From Geminicoccaceae bacterium (lineage in GTDB: Bacteria > Pseudomonadota > Alphaproteobacteria > Geminicoccales > Geminicoccaceae), in NCBI GenBank assembly GCA_028285265.1, contig JANQPX010000007.1, positions 1 to 57,114 on the forward strand: a DNA stretch of 57,114 nucleotides, written 5' to 3'. A model generated the notes under the pieces. It did no database searches, had not been told where the DNA came from, and saw only the letters and a list, made by a program, of their open reading frames with translations. Positions 49,737 to 57,114 of the stretch are shown here, piece by piece. Each line of letters opens with the position of its first letter. Position 1 is the stretch's first letter. The translations under genes were made by a program, and so were the position numbers.

Positions 49737-52700
49737 CACGCCGGCACCGCTTCGGCTGTCTCGGTGTCACCAACGTCCGCAGCCTTCTGCGCACCTTGCT
49801 TCGAGACGTCGACCCGGAAGAAGAGAGAGTAGAGGACTGGGACGGCGAACAGAGTCAGGATGGTGCCCAGCGCCAGACCTGATGCGATAACGATGGCCAT
49901 GGCGTAGAACAGGGGATCGGGCGGCATCATCAAGGGAACGAGGCCAAGGATCGTGGTCAAGGTCGTGAGCATCACCGGCTGGAACCGGCTCACGGATGCA
50001 TTGATGAGTGCTTGATAGGGTGTTGCGCCATCTTCCAGTTCGACGTTGATCTGATCAATTAAGACGATCGCGTTATTGATGATGATCCCTGCGAGACTGA
50101 GGAAGCCCAAGATTGCCATGAAACCGAAATAGGTATTGGCGAGGTTAAGCCCGATCGCAGCACCGATGAATGACAGTGGGATCGTAATGAAGATGATCAG
50201 CGGCTTGGCAAAGCTATTGAACTGCCAGACCAGAAGGATGATCATCGCGGCAATGCAGTGCGGGATGAACTCGCCGAGGGCTATTTGAGCCTCCTCGGCA
50301 TCCGCCGTCTCTCCGCCCCATTCCCAGGACAAGCCGGCGGGCATCTCGGCCTCGATCGCCTGCATAGCGGGCAACAAGGCATTCTGGATCTCTTCGGCTT
50401 GCAGCCAGCTATGCTTGGCGCTGATGGTGACGGTGCGCTCGAGATTGCGCCGATCGATCCGACTGAACTGAGTCTGATCGATGATGTCAGCAACCTGGAT
50501 CAATGGAACGTTGGTACCGCGCGAGCTGGAGTAGATATTGATGGTTCGTACGCGATCGAGATTGTTGCGCTCGTCCTCTGAGGCCCGCAGCACCAACGGA
50601 ATCACTTTGTCACTCTCGCGAAAGTCGGTGATCGTTTCGCCGTTGAAGTAAGCGTTGAGCGCGTTGGCGATCTCCGCCGATGTGACACCGGCTCGCTGCG
50701 CCCGTGCTTGATCGATTGCGACCACTAACTTGGTGACGCGATTCTCCCAGTCGTTATGCACGTCGAGGATGCCGGGGATGGCACGGAGTGCATCAGCAGC
50801 CTGTTCGCCGAACTGGTAGAGCGTTTCAGCGTCCGGTCCGCTGATCCTTACTTCCATCAGCCCGGTCTCGGAATTGCCGAGGAAGAACTTTTTGAGACGT
50901 GCGAAGGCCTCGCTGTGATTCTCGGACAGATGCCGGCGCATCCGCTCCAGCACCACGTCGACCGCTTCGCTGTTCTCCACTGTGACCAGCATGAAGGCTC
51001 CGTGGGGTGCCGGATCGCGTGGCGAGAGCGGCACGAAGAAGCGGGGGCCGCCATCGCCGACATAGGCGACGTGCGAGACGACTTCCGGGTTCGCCTCCGG
51101 ATCGTTCAGCCAGCCCGCGACCTCGCGAACCGTCTGGTCGGTCGACTTGATGCTGTGGCCGGCGGGGAGATCGAGATAGACGAAAAACTGATTTCGAGCA
51201 CTGTTCGGGAAGAATTGCTGCGGCACCTGTCCAATCAGCCAGACGGCTCCAACCAGGCCGGCGAACATGGTGATCACGAAGGGCACGCGAAGGCGAAGTA
51301 TGACGCCGAGCAGGCCTTTGTAGAAGGTGTAGAAGCGATTGTCGAAAACCGCCTTCGTCTCTTCCGGAGTCTTCTTCGGCTTGCCCATAAACCAGCAGCA
51401 GAGAAGCGGCGTGACGCACATCGCGAGCACCCATGAACTCATCAGCGCGATGACGATCACCAGCGTCATGGAGCTGAGATACTCGCCCGCCGAGTTCTTG
51501 CTTAGCATCAGGGGCATGAAGGCGAGGATGGTGGTGAAAGACGAGCTTAGGAGCGGCATGGCGAGCTGCTTGCCTGTCGCGATCGCAGCCTCCATGCGCT
51601 TCGCACCTTCGGCGAGGCGCCGGCCGATGTCTTCAGCGATGACCACACCGTTGTCCACCAAAAGTCCAAGCGCGATGATCATGGTTGCGAGGCTTACTCG
51701 CTCGAATTCAATGTCCAAAAGGCGCATAAACACGATCGAGACCAGCATGGTGAGCGGCACGATCGAGCCTACGATCAGACCCGTGCGCCATCCCAAAAAC
51801 AGCATGACCATGACCAACACGATACCAAGGGTCTGGTAGACATTGTTGGTGACGGAACTGATCGATTCAGCAACATAGGTCGCCTGATAGGTGGCAAAAT
51901 CGAGTTCGTAGCCCCAAGGTAAGGCCTCTTCCAGCTCTTGCGAGCGCTTCATCAGTCGCGGGCCAACCTTTAGTACATTCTCGCCGTCCTGCATGGCGAT
52001 GGACAGCACGAGCGCGGGCTTCCCGTTGTGATAAGCGAGGCTCTCAGGCGGGTCGACATAGTCACGGGAGATACGGACAACGTCCCGGAGATAGGCGACA
52101 TCGTTTGACGCCGGGATCGCTATGACCGTGTTGGCGATATCGTCGATATCCTGGAAGTTGCCCGATGGTTCGATAACGATCTCAGGCCCGCCCGTGTTGA
52201 CCTTGCCGCCGGGGAGGATGATGTTCTGCGCCCGCATCGTGTCGATCAGCTGATCCGGCGTAAGACCGTAGCCAGCAAGCTTGGCGTTGGTGGTCTCCAG
52301 GAAGATTCGCTCTTCCTGGATGCCGTGCAGCGTGACTTTCTCTACGCCCTGGACGGTGTAGTAAGAATCGCGGAGGCGCTTGGCGACTTCATGCATCTCA
52401 GCCAGCGAGAAGCCCTCGGATGTCAGCGCGATAGTGGCGATTGAGACATCACCGAAGTCACTGTTGACGACCGGACCGAACGTACCGTCCGGCAGCTCTG
52501 CGCGAACCGCGTTCATTTTGTTCCGCAGATCTTGCCAGATCGGCTCGAGTACGAAGAAGCGGTCGTAGATCGTCACATGAATGACCGAGAGGCCAGTCTT
52601 GGAACTTGCCGTGATCTTCTTGACCTCGGGGATGCGCCGAATCTCTTTTTCGAGCTTGCGCGTGATCAGATCTTCCACCCTAGCGGTCGACATGCCAGGA

Positions 52701-52852
52701 AAGGCGGCCATGACCACTGCTTCACGAACCGTGACCTCGGGATCCTCCTTACTTGGAAAATTGAAGAAGAGGGCAATTCCAGCGACCATGAGAATGACTG
52801 TGATGAGCATGGTCAGGCGGGCGTTATTGAGAGCGAAGCCGGTGAGGTTCAT
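49736..52852 (-). CDS. RND efflux transporter, inner-membrane subunit
   Basis: A 1038-residue AcrB-fold protein with twelve membrane helices and two large periplasmic loops. Landmarks are VTVREAVVMAAFPGMSTARV after the first helix, GLLVDNGVVIAEDIGRR in helix 4 (the AcrB Asp407-Asp408 pair reads Asp-Asn here), PNSARNQFFVYLDLPAGHS at the start of loop 2 and GIIINNAIVLIDQINVELED near the end. The Asp-Asn form is common in some HAE-1 branches. It is preceded by its lipoprotein adaptor gene and followed by a channel gene. No outer-membrane channel (OMF) gene is in the window. The substrate is probably a hydrophobic toxicant. Confidence 0.94.
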   Translation of the reverse strand: MNLTGFALNNARLTMLITVILMVAGIALFFNFPSKEDPEVTVREAVVMAAFPGMSTARVEDLITRKLEKEIRRIPEVKKITASSKTGLSVIHVTIYDRFFVLEPIWQDLRNKMNAVRAELPDGTFGPVVNSDFGDVSIATIALTSEGFSLAEMHEVAKRLRDSYYTVQGVEKVTLHGIQEERIFLETTNAKLAGYGLTPDQLIDTMRAQNIILPGGKVNTGGPEIVIEPSGNFQDIDDIANTVIAIPASNDVAYLRDVVRISRDYVDPPESLAYHNGKPALVLSIAMQDGENVLKVGPRLMKRSQELEEALPWGYELDFATYQATYVAESISSVTNNVYQTLGIVLVMVMLFLGWRTGLIVGSIVPLTMLVSIVFMRLLDIEFERVSLATMIIALGLLVDNGVVIAEDIGRRLAEGAKRMEAAIATGKQLAMPLLSSSFTTILAFMPLMLSKNSAGEYLSSMTLVIVIALMSSWVLAMCVTPLLCCWFMGKPKKTPEETKAVFDNRFYTFYKGLLGVILRLRVPFVITMFAGLVGAVWLIGQVPQQFFPNSARNQFFVYLDLPAGHSIKSTDQTVREVAGWLNDPEANPEVVSHVAYVGDGGPRFFVPLSPRDPAPHGAFMLVTVENSEAVDVVLERMRRHLSENHSEAFARLKKFFLGNSETGLMEVRISGPDAETLYQFGEQAADALRAIPGILDVHNDWENRVTKLVVAIDQARAQRAGVTSAEIANALNAYFNGETITDFRESDKVIPLVLRASEDERNNLDRVRTINIYSSSRGTNVPLIQVADIIDQTQFSRIDRRNLERTVTISAKHSWLQAEEIQNALLPAMQAIEAEMPAGLSWEWGGETADAEEAQIALGEFIPHCIAAMIILLVWQFNSFAKPLIIFITIPLSFIGAAIGLNLANTYFGFMAILGFLSLAGIIINNAIVLIDQINVELEDGATPYQALINASVSRFQPVMLTTLTTILGLVPLMMPPDPLFYAMAIVIASGLALGTILTLFAVPVLYSLFFRVDVSKQGAQKAADVGDTETAEAVPA

Positions 52853-52885
52853 CAGTTCATTCCCTGAAAATTATTGTGTAGGCAG

Positions 52886-54019
52886 CTAGCGCAGCTCTTT
52901 TCCCATCAGTTTGACCTCGAGCCCGTCCTGGAAGAACGGCACTCCAGCAGTCGCGATGATCAAACCCGCGTCGATTGCATCACCATCGATCTGCACGGCA
53001 TTGTCGCGCAGCTCCACTAGTTCCACGGATCGCCTTGACAAGGTTGACGTTGTCTCGTCGTACACGAAGACGAAATGCTCATGGTCGCTGCCGGATAGGA
53101 TCGCCGAGGTCGGCACCATGAAGCCTTCGGCTCGCTTGTGGTTCTCGTAGCTAAAGGCGACCTCTGCTGTGATGCCCGGCCGCACCGCACTATGGTGATC
53201 CTTAAGTGCTACTTTGATGGGAAAGGCATTCGCCGTTGCGGCGCGCGTTCCGATTTGGGTGATCTCGCCCGGCAGCGTTAGCTCCCCAATCGACGGAAAC
53301 AGCACGTCGACGCTTTGCCCCTCGTCAATCCGGCTTACCAAACTGTTGGGTGCATGCAATGTGACCTCAAGACCGTTTTCGCCGTCGATCTCCAACAGAA
53401 CCTGGCCGGCGCCAACCTCCTCGTAAGGCTCGATGGTGCGCTTTGAGATCGTGCCGCTGTAGGGTGCGACCAGCCTGGTTTTGGCGAGATTGCGCTTGGC
53501 CAAATTGACCTGGGCCCTGAGCGCCTCGACCTGCTGCTCCGCTGCATTGCGGCCGGTGGTGGCCGTGTCCAGCGCGGCGAGAGCCACCCAACCGTCGTTG
53601 TATAGGCGTTCCTGGCGTCCATAGTTCTGCTCTGCATTCTGCAGCCGCGCTTCGGCTTCGCCGAGCTCGGCTTCGGCCGCGAAGACTGCGAGTTGATAGG
53701 GCTCGCGATCCATTGTCGCGAGCACGTCGCCGATATCGACCCGGTCGCCAACGTCCACCTCGACGGTCATGACCTGGCCGCTGACCTCAAAGCCGACATG
53801 GCTGTAGTCGATCGGATTCACCAGACCGGAAATCTTACGCTGCTGCGCAGCGGCCGGTTCGCTCAGCGTCTGCCACTTGATCGTGCGCACGACGTTCTTG
53901 TCGACGGCCACCGGTTCCTCGCACGCGGCGAGCAAAACGGAGACCAACAAGCTCACGGCGATGGTGAACAAACGCGTTCCGGCCCAAATCCTATTCAGAA
54001 TGGTTCTGATTGCGGACAT
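52886..54019 (-). CDS. RND efflux periplasmic adaptor lipoprotein (HlyD/AcrA family)
   Basis: A 377-residue membrane-fusion protein with GGAGGAAAAGG upstream. The signal peptide ends in a lipobox LLAAC, with Cys33 lipidated. The lipoyl and hairpin domains are clear (HVGFEVSGQVMTVEVDVGDR; a helical hairpin from 115 to 190 rich in Glu and Ala; RLVAPYSGTISKRTIEPYEE). Beta-barrel and proximal domains follow. The Glu after the Cys does not give inner-membrane retention by the Asp+2 rule, so the membrane of attachment is uncertain. Operator site B lies 91 bp upstream, so this operon has its own regulated promoter. Confidence 0.92.
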   Translation of the reverse strand: MSAIRTILNRIWAGTRLFTIAVSLLVSVLLAACEEPVAVDKNVVRTIKWQTLSEPAAAQQRKISGLVNPIDYSHVGFEVSGQVMTVEVDVGDRVDIGDVLATMDREPYQLAVFAAEAELGEAEARLQNAEQNYGRQERLYNDGWVALAALDTATTGRNAAEQQVEALRAQVNLAKRNLAKTRLVAPYSGTISKRTIEPYEEVGAGQVLLEIDGENGLEVTLHAPNSLVSRIDEGQSVDVLFPSIGELTLPGEITQIGTRAATANAFPIKVALKDHHSAVRPGITAEVAFSYENHKRAEGFMVPTSAILSGSDHEHFVFVYDETTSTLSRRSVELVELRDNAVQIDGDAIDAGLIIATAGVPFFQDGLEVKLMGKELR

Positions 54020-54109
54020 CGCCTTTTCCTCCGAGCATCAACGGCATGCCGTCGTTCCTTGCTTATCTGTTCGTTAGAGTGTGCCGTAGGACGGCTGCTT
54101 TGATGTTTC

Positions 54110-54124
54110 TAACGGTAAGTAACG
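54110..54124. promoter_or_regulatory. Shared operator site B (TAACGGTAAGTAACG)
   Basis: This site reads TAACGGTAAGTAACG on the plus strand, whose neighbourhood matches the reverse complement of site A at 14 of 15 positions. It is 91 bp upstream of the adaptor-protein start, in the 125-bp gap after the MlaC-like gene. This placement implies regulated transcription of the pump-channel operon. Confidence 0.6.
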
Positions 54125-54144
54125 TCGTCGTACGTGGGGCTCGC

Positions 54145-54810
54145 CTAGTCGAGCCATGCCTCGGGCTCATCGGCGTTCGCGACATCGATCCTGACCCGCA
54201 GCGTTTCGATCAAACCGTCAACGCCGCCCCGCTGGCTGATGACCGTGGTGAATTCCGATCGCTGGGTAATGACCATGCTGACTCCTTCGATCACCACGTC
54301 GATGACATACCAACGTCCCTTGTTGCGGCGGAGCATCCAGTCGACGTTGACCGACTGCCCGCGTGCGCGCGCGACCTCGCTGCCAACGGCGATGAGGGTC
54401 TTGCCGGCATTGCGCGTGTGGCCGACCTTCAACGCCTCGCCGCTATAGGCGCTAAGACGGCGGCTGTAGGTGGTGACCACGAAGTCTTCGAACAGTGGAC
54501 CGAAAAGCTTCCTTTGCGCTTCCGTCATCTGCCGCCAATGCCGCCCCATCACGAGACGGCCGATTGAAGTCATGTCGAAGCGATCAGTCAAAAGCTCGCG
54601 GAACGCATGCTGGCGATCGATCGGAGCCAGGGTATCGTCTGCGAGCAGTGCAATAGCTTGTTGCCCAAGGGATTGAACGAATGTACCCGGATCGCCGTCA
54701 CTCGCGGCAACCGTTGGGGCTGAGAAGCCAGCACCTACCAATCCCATCGGAAACGCAAGCCCTGTGATCAAGAACCCACGTTTCGTTGCCTTGGCATCAA
54801 TCTTCGGCAT
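54145..54810 (-). CDS. MlaC/Ttg2D family phospholipid-binding protein (orphan)
   Basis: A 221-residue exported protein from ATG at 54810, chosen for the GGAGAGG site; an ATG at 54852 also exists. The N-terminus KATKRGFLITGLAFPMGLVG resembles a Tat-type signal but with Lys-Arg in place of Arg-Arg. The body matches MlaC: FRELLTDRFDMTSIGRLVMG, RHWRQMTEAQRKLFGPLFED, FVVTTYSRRLSAYSGE, then VDWMLRRNKGRWYVIDVVIEG and a late GGVDGLIETL. MlaC shuttles phospholipids between the outer-membrane and inner-membrane Mla complexes, but no mlaDEF genes are present. It may serve PqiABC or a distant complex; its promoter shares a site with pqiABC. Confidence 0.9.
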   Translation of the reverse strand: MPKIDAKATKRGFLITGLAFPMGLVGAGFSAPTVAASDGDPGTFVQSLGQQAIALLADDTLAPIDRQHAFRELLTDRFDMTSIGRLVMGRHWRQMTEAQRKLFGPLFEDFVVTTYSRRLSAYSGEALKVGHTRNAGKTLIAVGSEVARARGQSVNVDWMLRRNKGRWYVIDVVIEGVSMVITQRSEFTTVISQRGGVDGLIETLRVRIDVANADEPEAWLD

Positions 54811-54881
54811 CGGTTTCCTCTCCGATCGATCATCTTTGGCTGAGTGTGTCATCGTCCGTGGATGCCGAAGAGTATGTAACC

Positions 54882-54896
54882 GTTACTAACGCTTAC
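54882..54896. promoter_or_regulatory. Shared operator site C (GTTACTAACGCTTAC)
   Basis: This site is 72 bp upstream of the MlaC-like start and 54 bp before the divergent adenylate cyclase start. It matches site A at 12 of 15 positions, sharing GTTACTnACnnTTAC. The immediately preceding bases add GTAACC, giving an extra inverted repeat GTAAC-C-GTTAC (54876-54886). It may control both genes. Confidence 0.5.
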
Positions 54897-54949
54897 TTTC
54901 GGGAAATGCTGGATAGGCTTCGAACCTGGATTCAAAGCGAGGGCCTACC

Positions 54950-56929
54950 ATGAGCCTGGAACTCAAACCGATGTCGGAGGGCGCTGGCAAGACGTTCAAC
55001 CTTCGTATCCTGCTGGTGATCGCCATCAGCGCGTTGGTCCTGGTCGGTATCCTCGGCGTCTTCGTCCTGCACAATGTCGCCTTCACAAATTATGCGAAGG
55101 AAGAGGCACTCCACCGGATGACCGATTCGGCCGAAGCGATCGCGACTAAGGCTGAACGGCTCCTAGAGCCTGCGCGCGTCATTGCGCGCCAAGTGCTGGA
55201 TCGGGCACCGAGTCATCTCGGATCGGCGGGCAGGGAAGGCCGGCAAGCGCAATTTGACCGTTTTTTGGAAGGCATGGACATCGTTAGAGGGCTCCATCCG
55301 CATATTTCAGCAGTCTATCTCGGCTATCCCGATGGTTCGATTGCTAGTCTGACGCAGAATTCGCCTGAACTCTTATCCCTCGCCGGGTTGTCGTCCGAAT
55401 TGGCGTCACCCTATCTGCGTATGAGCCACAACGCCGCCGACCCCGCGGCCATAGACGTTTGGAGTTATGAAGTCGACGGCTTGTGGCAAACTGTCGACGT
55501 TCCCACTTTTGGCTACGATCCTCGAAAGCGCCCCTGGTATCAGATCGCCCATAACCATCGAAAGCCGATCTGGACCGGGCTCTATCGTTTTCTGACTGAC
55601 AGCTTTGGCATCACCCTGACGGCTGCCCTGCGCGACGGCAATGGGAATCTAGCTGCCGTGCTCGGTATTGACATCCAGCTGGACGATCTGACCGGTTTCG
55701 TCCGAGAGATCGACGTCACGCCGAATAGCTTCGTCTTCATCGCCCAGCGAAACGGTGAACTGATCGCTCACCCGGCGCTGGGCATGCAGACGTTGGATAA
55801 TGACATGGACTTGTCCGGACCGACTTTGTTCGAAGTTAGACGGGAAGACAAACGTGATGTCCGGCTTTTCGAGGCCTTCGCTGGCAGCGAAGCGGAAACC
55901 ATTCAGGTCATCGTCGGCGGCGAGACGATTCTCGGCAGGCGACTGGCGCTTTCGGATCAGTTTGATCTCAACGCGGATCTCTTCATAGGCGCTCCCTTGT
56001 CGGATTTTACCGACGCGGCAGAGGCAGTTAAGAGGTCCACCCTCTGGATTGTCGCCGCCATGACGTTGGCGGTCGTTGTCGTCGGCGTTCTGATCGCCAG
56101 AGCGGTCGCCCGTCCCATTCAACGAGCGGCCGAGACCATGAACGCGATCTCACGTCTCGATCTGATGACGCCTCTGCCCTCAAAGCCTTCAGCTCTTGCT
56201 GAGATTCAGACGCTGAATACGTCCGTCACTATGATGCAGACGGCGCTTTCAAGCTTCACCCGCTACGTGCCCGGCGACCTCGTGCGCAGCCTTCTTGACC
56301 TTCGGCAGCCACTCGAGCTGGGCGGCATGCGGCGCGAGATCACCGTGTTGTTCACTGACATCGAAGGTTTTACCCGGCTCACCGAGACCGAACAGCACGA
56401 ACAGATGATCAACGGCCTCGCCGACTATTTTGACATCATTGCGGAGACGATCGCGGAGCATGGAGGGACACTGGACAAGTTCATTGGTGATGCGGTTATG
56501 GCATTTTGGGGCGCACCCAATGATGATCCTGAACATACAAGTCACGCCTGCGACGCGGTTCTCGACATCATGCGGCGTTTGGAGGTCTTCAATCGCGAGC
56601 GGCTGACTGCAGGCAAGCTACCGCTGCAAACACGCTTAGCGCTTCACCGCGGCTACGCCTTCGTCGGCAATGTTGGCGCCCGCCATCGTTTCGGCTACAC
56701 CGCGCTTGGCGACGTCGTGAATACGGCCGCACGACTGGAGCGTGCTGCGAAGGAGCTGGGCGTGCAGGGGATCGTCAGCCGCGACGTGGCGATGAATACG
56801 GACGAGCGTCATCAATTTCTTTCGCTCGGCGAAGTGCAACTGCGCGGTAAGACGGCAGTCGTCGAGGCGTTCAAATTTGAAGCGTTGATAGATGGCGCGA
56901 CTAACGCGCGGCTGGAGCTTGCGGTTTGA
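54950..56929 (+). CDS. Membrane class III adenylate cyclase with Cache sensor and HAMP
   Basis: A 659-residue protein. Membrane helix 1 (about 20-43) and helix 2 (about 363-387) bracket a periplasmic double-Cache-like domain (YLGYPDGSIASLTQNS; KRPWYQIAHNHRKPIWTG; VLGIDIQLDDLTGF). A HAMP linker (ARAVARPIQRAAETMNAISR) leads to the class III catalytic domain, with metal Asp in VLFTDIEGFTRL and IGDAVMAFWGAP, adenine-recognising Lys in LDKFIGD and the N-x3-R transition-state pair in GDVVNTAARLERA. All key residues are present, so it should make cAMP in response to a small extracellular ligand. It is divergent from the MlaC-like gene across operator site C. Confidence 0.92.
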   Translation: MSLELKPMSEGAGKTFNLRILLVIAISALVLVGILGVFVLHNVAFTNYAKEEALHRMTDSAEAIATKAERLLEPARVIARQVLDRAPSHLGSAGREGRQAQFDRFLEGMDIVRGLHPHISAVYLGYPDGSIASLTQNSPELLSLAGLSSELASPYLRMSHNAADPAAIDVWSYEVDGLWQTVDVPTFGYDPRKRPWYQIAHNHRKPIWTGLYRFLTDSFGITLTAALRDGNGNLAAVLGIDIQLDDLTGFVREIDVTPNSFVFIAQRNGELIAHPALGMQTLDNDMDLSGPTLFEVRREDKRDVRLFEAFAGSEAETIQVIVGGETILGRRLALSDQFDLNADLFIGAPLSDFTDAAEAVKRSTLWIVAAMTLAVVVVGVLIARAVARPIQRAAETMNAISRLDLMTPLPSKPSALAEIQTLNTSVTMMQTALSSFTRYVPGDLVRSLLDLRQPLELGGMRREITVLFTDIEGFTRLTETEQHEQMINGLADYFDIIAETIAEHGGTLDKFIGDAVMAFWGAPNDDPEHTSHACDAVLDIMRRLEVFNRERLTAGKLPLQTRLALHRGYAFVGNVGARHRFGYTALGDVVNTAARLERAAKELGVQGIVSRDVAMNTDERHQFLSLGEVQLRGKTAVVEAFKFEALIDGATNARLELAV

Positions 56930-57016
56930 ACGCACGAGCGGCGATTTCGACTGAGATGCTTGGAAATGCCTCGATGCTATCGATGACCTAGCTGAAGAGC
57001 GAACAGAGGATTGGTA

Positions 57017-57114
57017 TTAGAGTGTGGACTCATAAGATTTGAGCCACATCCTTACCGCGACGAGTTTAATGGCAGCGAGGAAGTTGATGGCCTTTCTGTC
57101 GTAGCGGGTGGCAA
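57017..57114 (-). mobile_element. IS5-family transposase, C-terminal fragment at window edge
   Basis: The minus strand from the window edge to a TAA at 57017 reads ATRYDRKAINFLAAIKLVAV followed by RMWLKSYESTL. This is the well-known C-terminal end of IS5-type DDE transposases (RYDKxAxNFLAAxxLAA..WL). The rest of the element, including its terminal repeats, is beyond the window, so completeness cannot be judged. Confidence 0.85.

Noticed and set aside
54041..54052. Perfect palindrome ACGGCATGCCGT just upstream of the adaptor gene
   Set aside because: No repeat elsewhere and no known operator match; kept out of the feature list as likely chance.
1..57114. CRISPR arrays, tRNA/rRNA genes, prophage or toxin-antitoxin modules
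   Set aside because: No regularly spaced repeats, cloverleaf-like tRNA sequences, phage structural genes or typical small overlapping toxin-antitoxin pairs were seen on either strand.

Overview
The window is chromosomal-looking DNA from a free-living, metabolically versatile Gram-negative bacterium. An alphaproteobacterium is most likely, but this rests only on gene families and general style: fairly high GC, two ABC amino-acid-type importers, an FNR/FixK-type box, PqiABC, a class III adenylate cyclase and a TolB/TPR protein. There is no rRNA or tRNA gene to fix the taxonomy. Coding density is high and most genes lie on the minus strand in tightly overlapping operons. I see no tRNA, CRISPR array, prophage or origin. 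An IS5-type transposase fragment sits at the right edge.

Left third (1-20 kb): two similar catabolic loci. Locus 1 (1-7.9 kb) is a minus-strand operon of a 3-hydroxyisobutyrate-dehydrogenase-like reductase, an importer binding protein, two ATPases, two permeases, a glutathione-transferase-like protein and an M24 peptidase-fold enzyme. It faces a LacI-type regulator, with two LacI-type operators between them. Locus 2 (9.1-17.4 kb) has an RpiR/SIS regulator, an unknown small protein, a second importer of the same class and an acetamidase/formamidase. An N-formylglutamate amidohydrolase and a RutB-like cysteine hydrolase are divergent from it. Together they look like uptake and stripping of an N-formyl, carbamoyl or amide compound for nitrogen. 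In both loci a stem-loop follows the binding-protein gene. Next come a two-domain APH/P-loop kinase and a flavodoxin with a perfect FNR/FixK box upstream.

Middle (20-32 kb): an IclR regulator faces a phthalate-dioxygenase-type Rieske oxygenase and a glutamine-synthetase-like ligase. A perfect 19-bp palindrome closely resembling a PcaR site lies between them. A minus-strand group follows: a YcaC-like hydrolase, two paralogous YtcJ-type amidohydrolases (one Tat-exported, one not), XapX, an MFS exporter and pirin. It is divergent from a MarR regulator whose promoter carries a 15-bp direct repeat.

Regulatory section (32-42 kb): a periplasmic binding protein, a hybrid histidine kinase and a stand-alone receiver form a sensory operon without any permease. 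An AraC regulator, a monooxygenase-fold protein and a small secreted protein come next. Then an ECF sigma factor is coupled to a long coiled-coil membrane anti-sigma. Across the intergenic region lies a divergent paralogue of the anti-sigma that keeps the membrane, coiled-coil and sensor parts but lacks the cytoplasmic sigma-binding part.

Envelope section (42-57 kb): pqiABC, a carbonic-anhydrase-fold protein that has lost all three zinc ligands, a TolB/TPR protein, an RND pump operon translationally coupled to a potassium channel, an orphan MlaC/Ttg2D protein and an adenylate cyclase. Three 15-bp sites of the form GTTACTnACnnTTAC lie upstream of pqiA, the RND operon and the mlaC-like gene. 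They suggest one regulator, not encoded here, controls an envelope or solvent-stress regulon that may include the pseudo-carbonic anhydrase. The strongest candidates for something undescribed are the sigma/anti-sigma/paralogue locus, the zinc-less carbonic anhydrase with its shared operator, the permease-less binding-protein kinase operon and the oxygenase-ligase pair.
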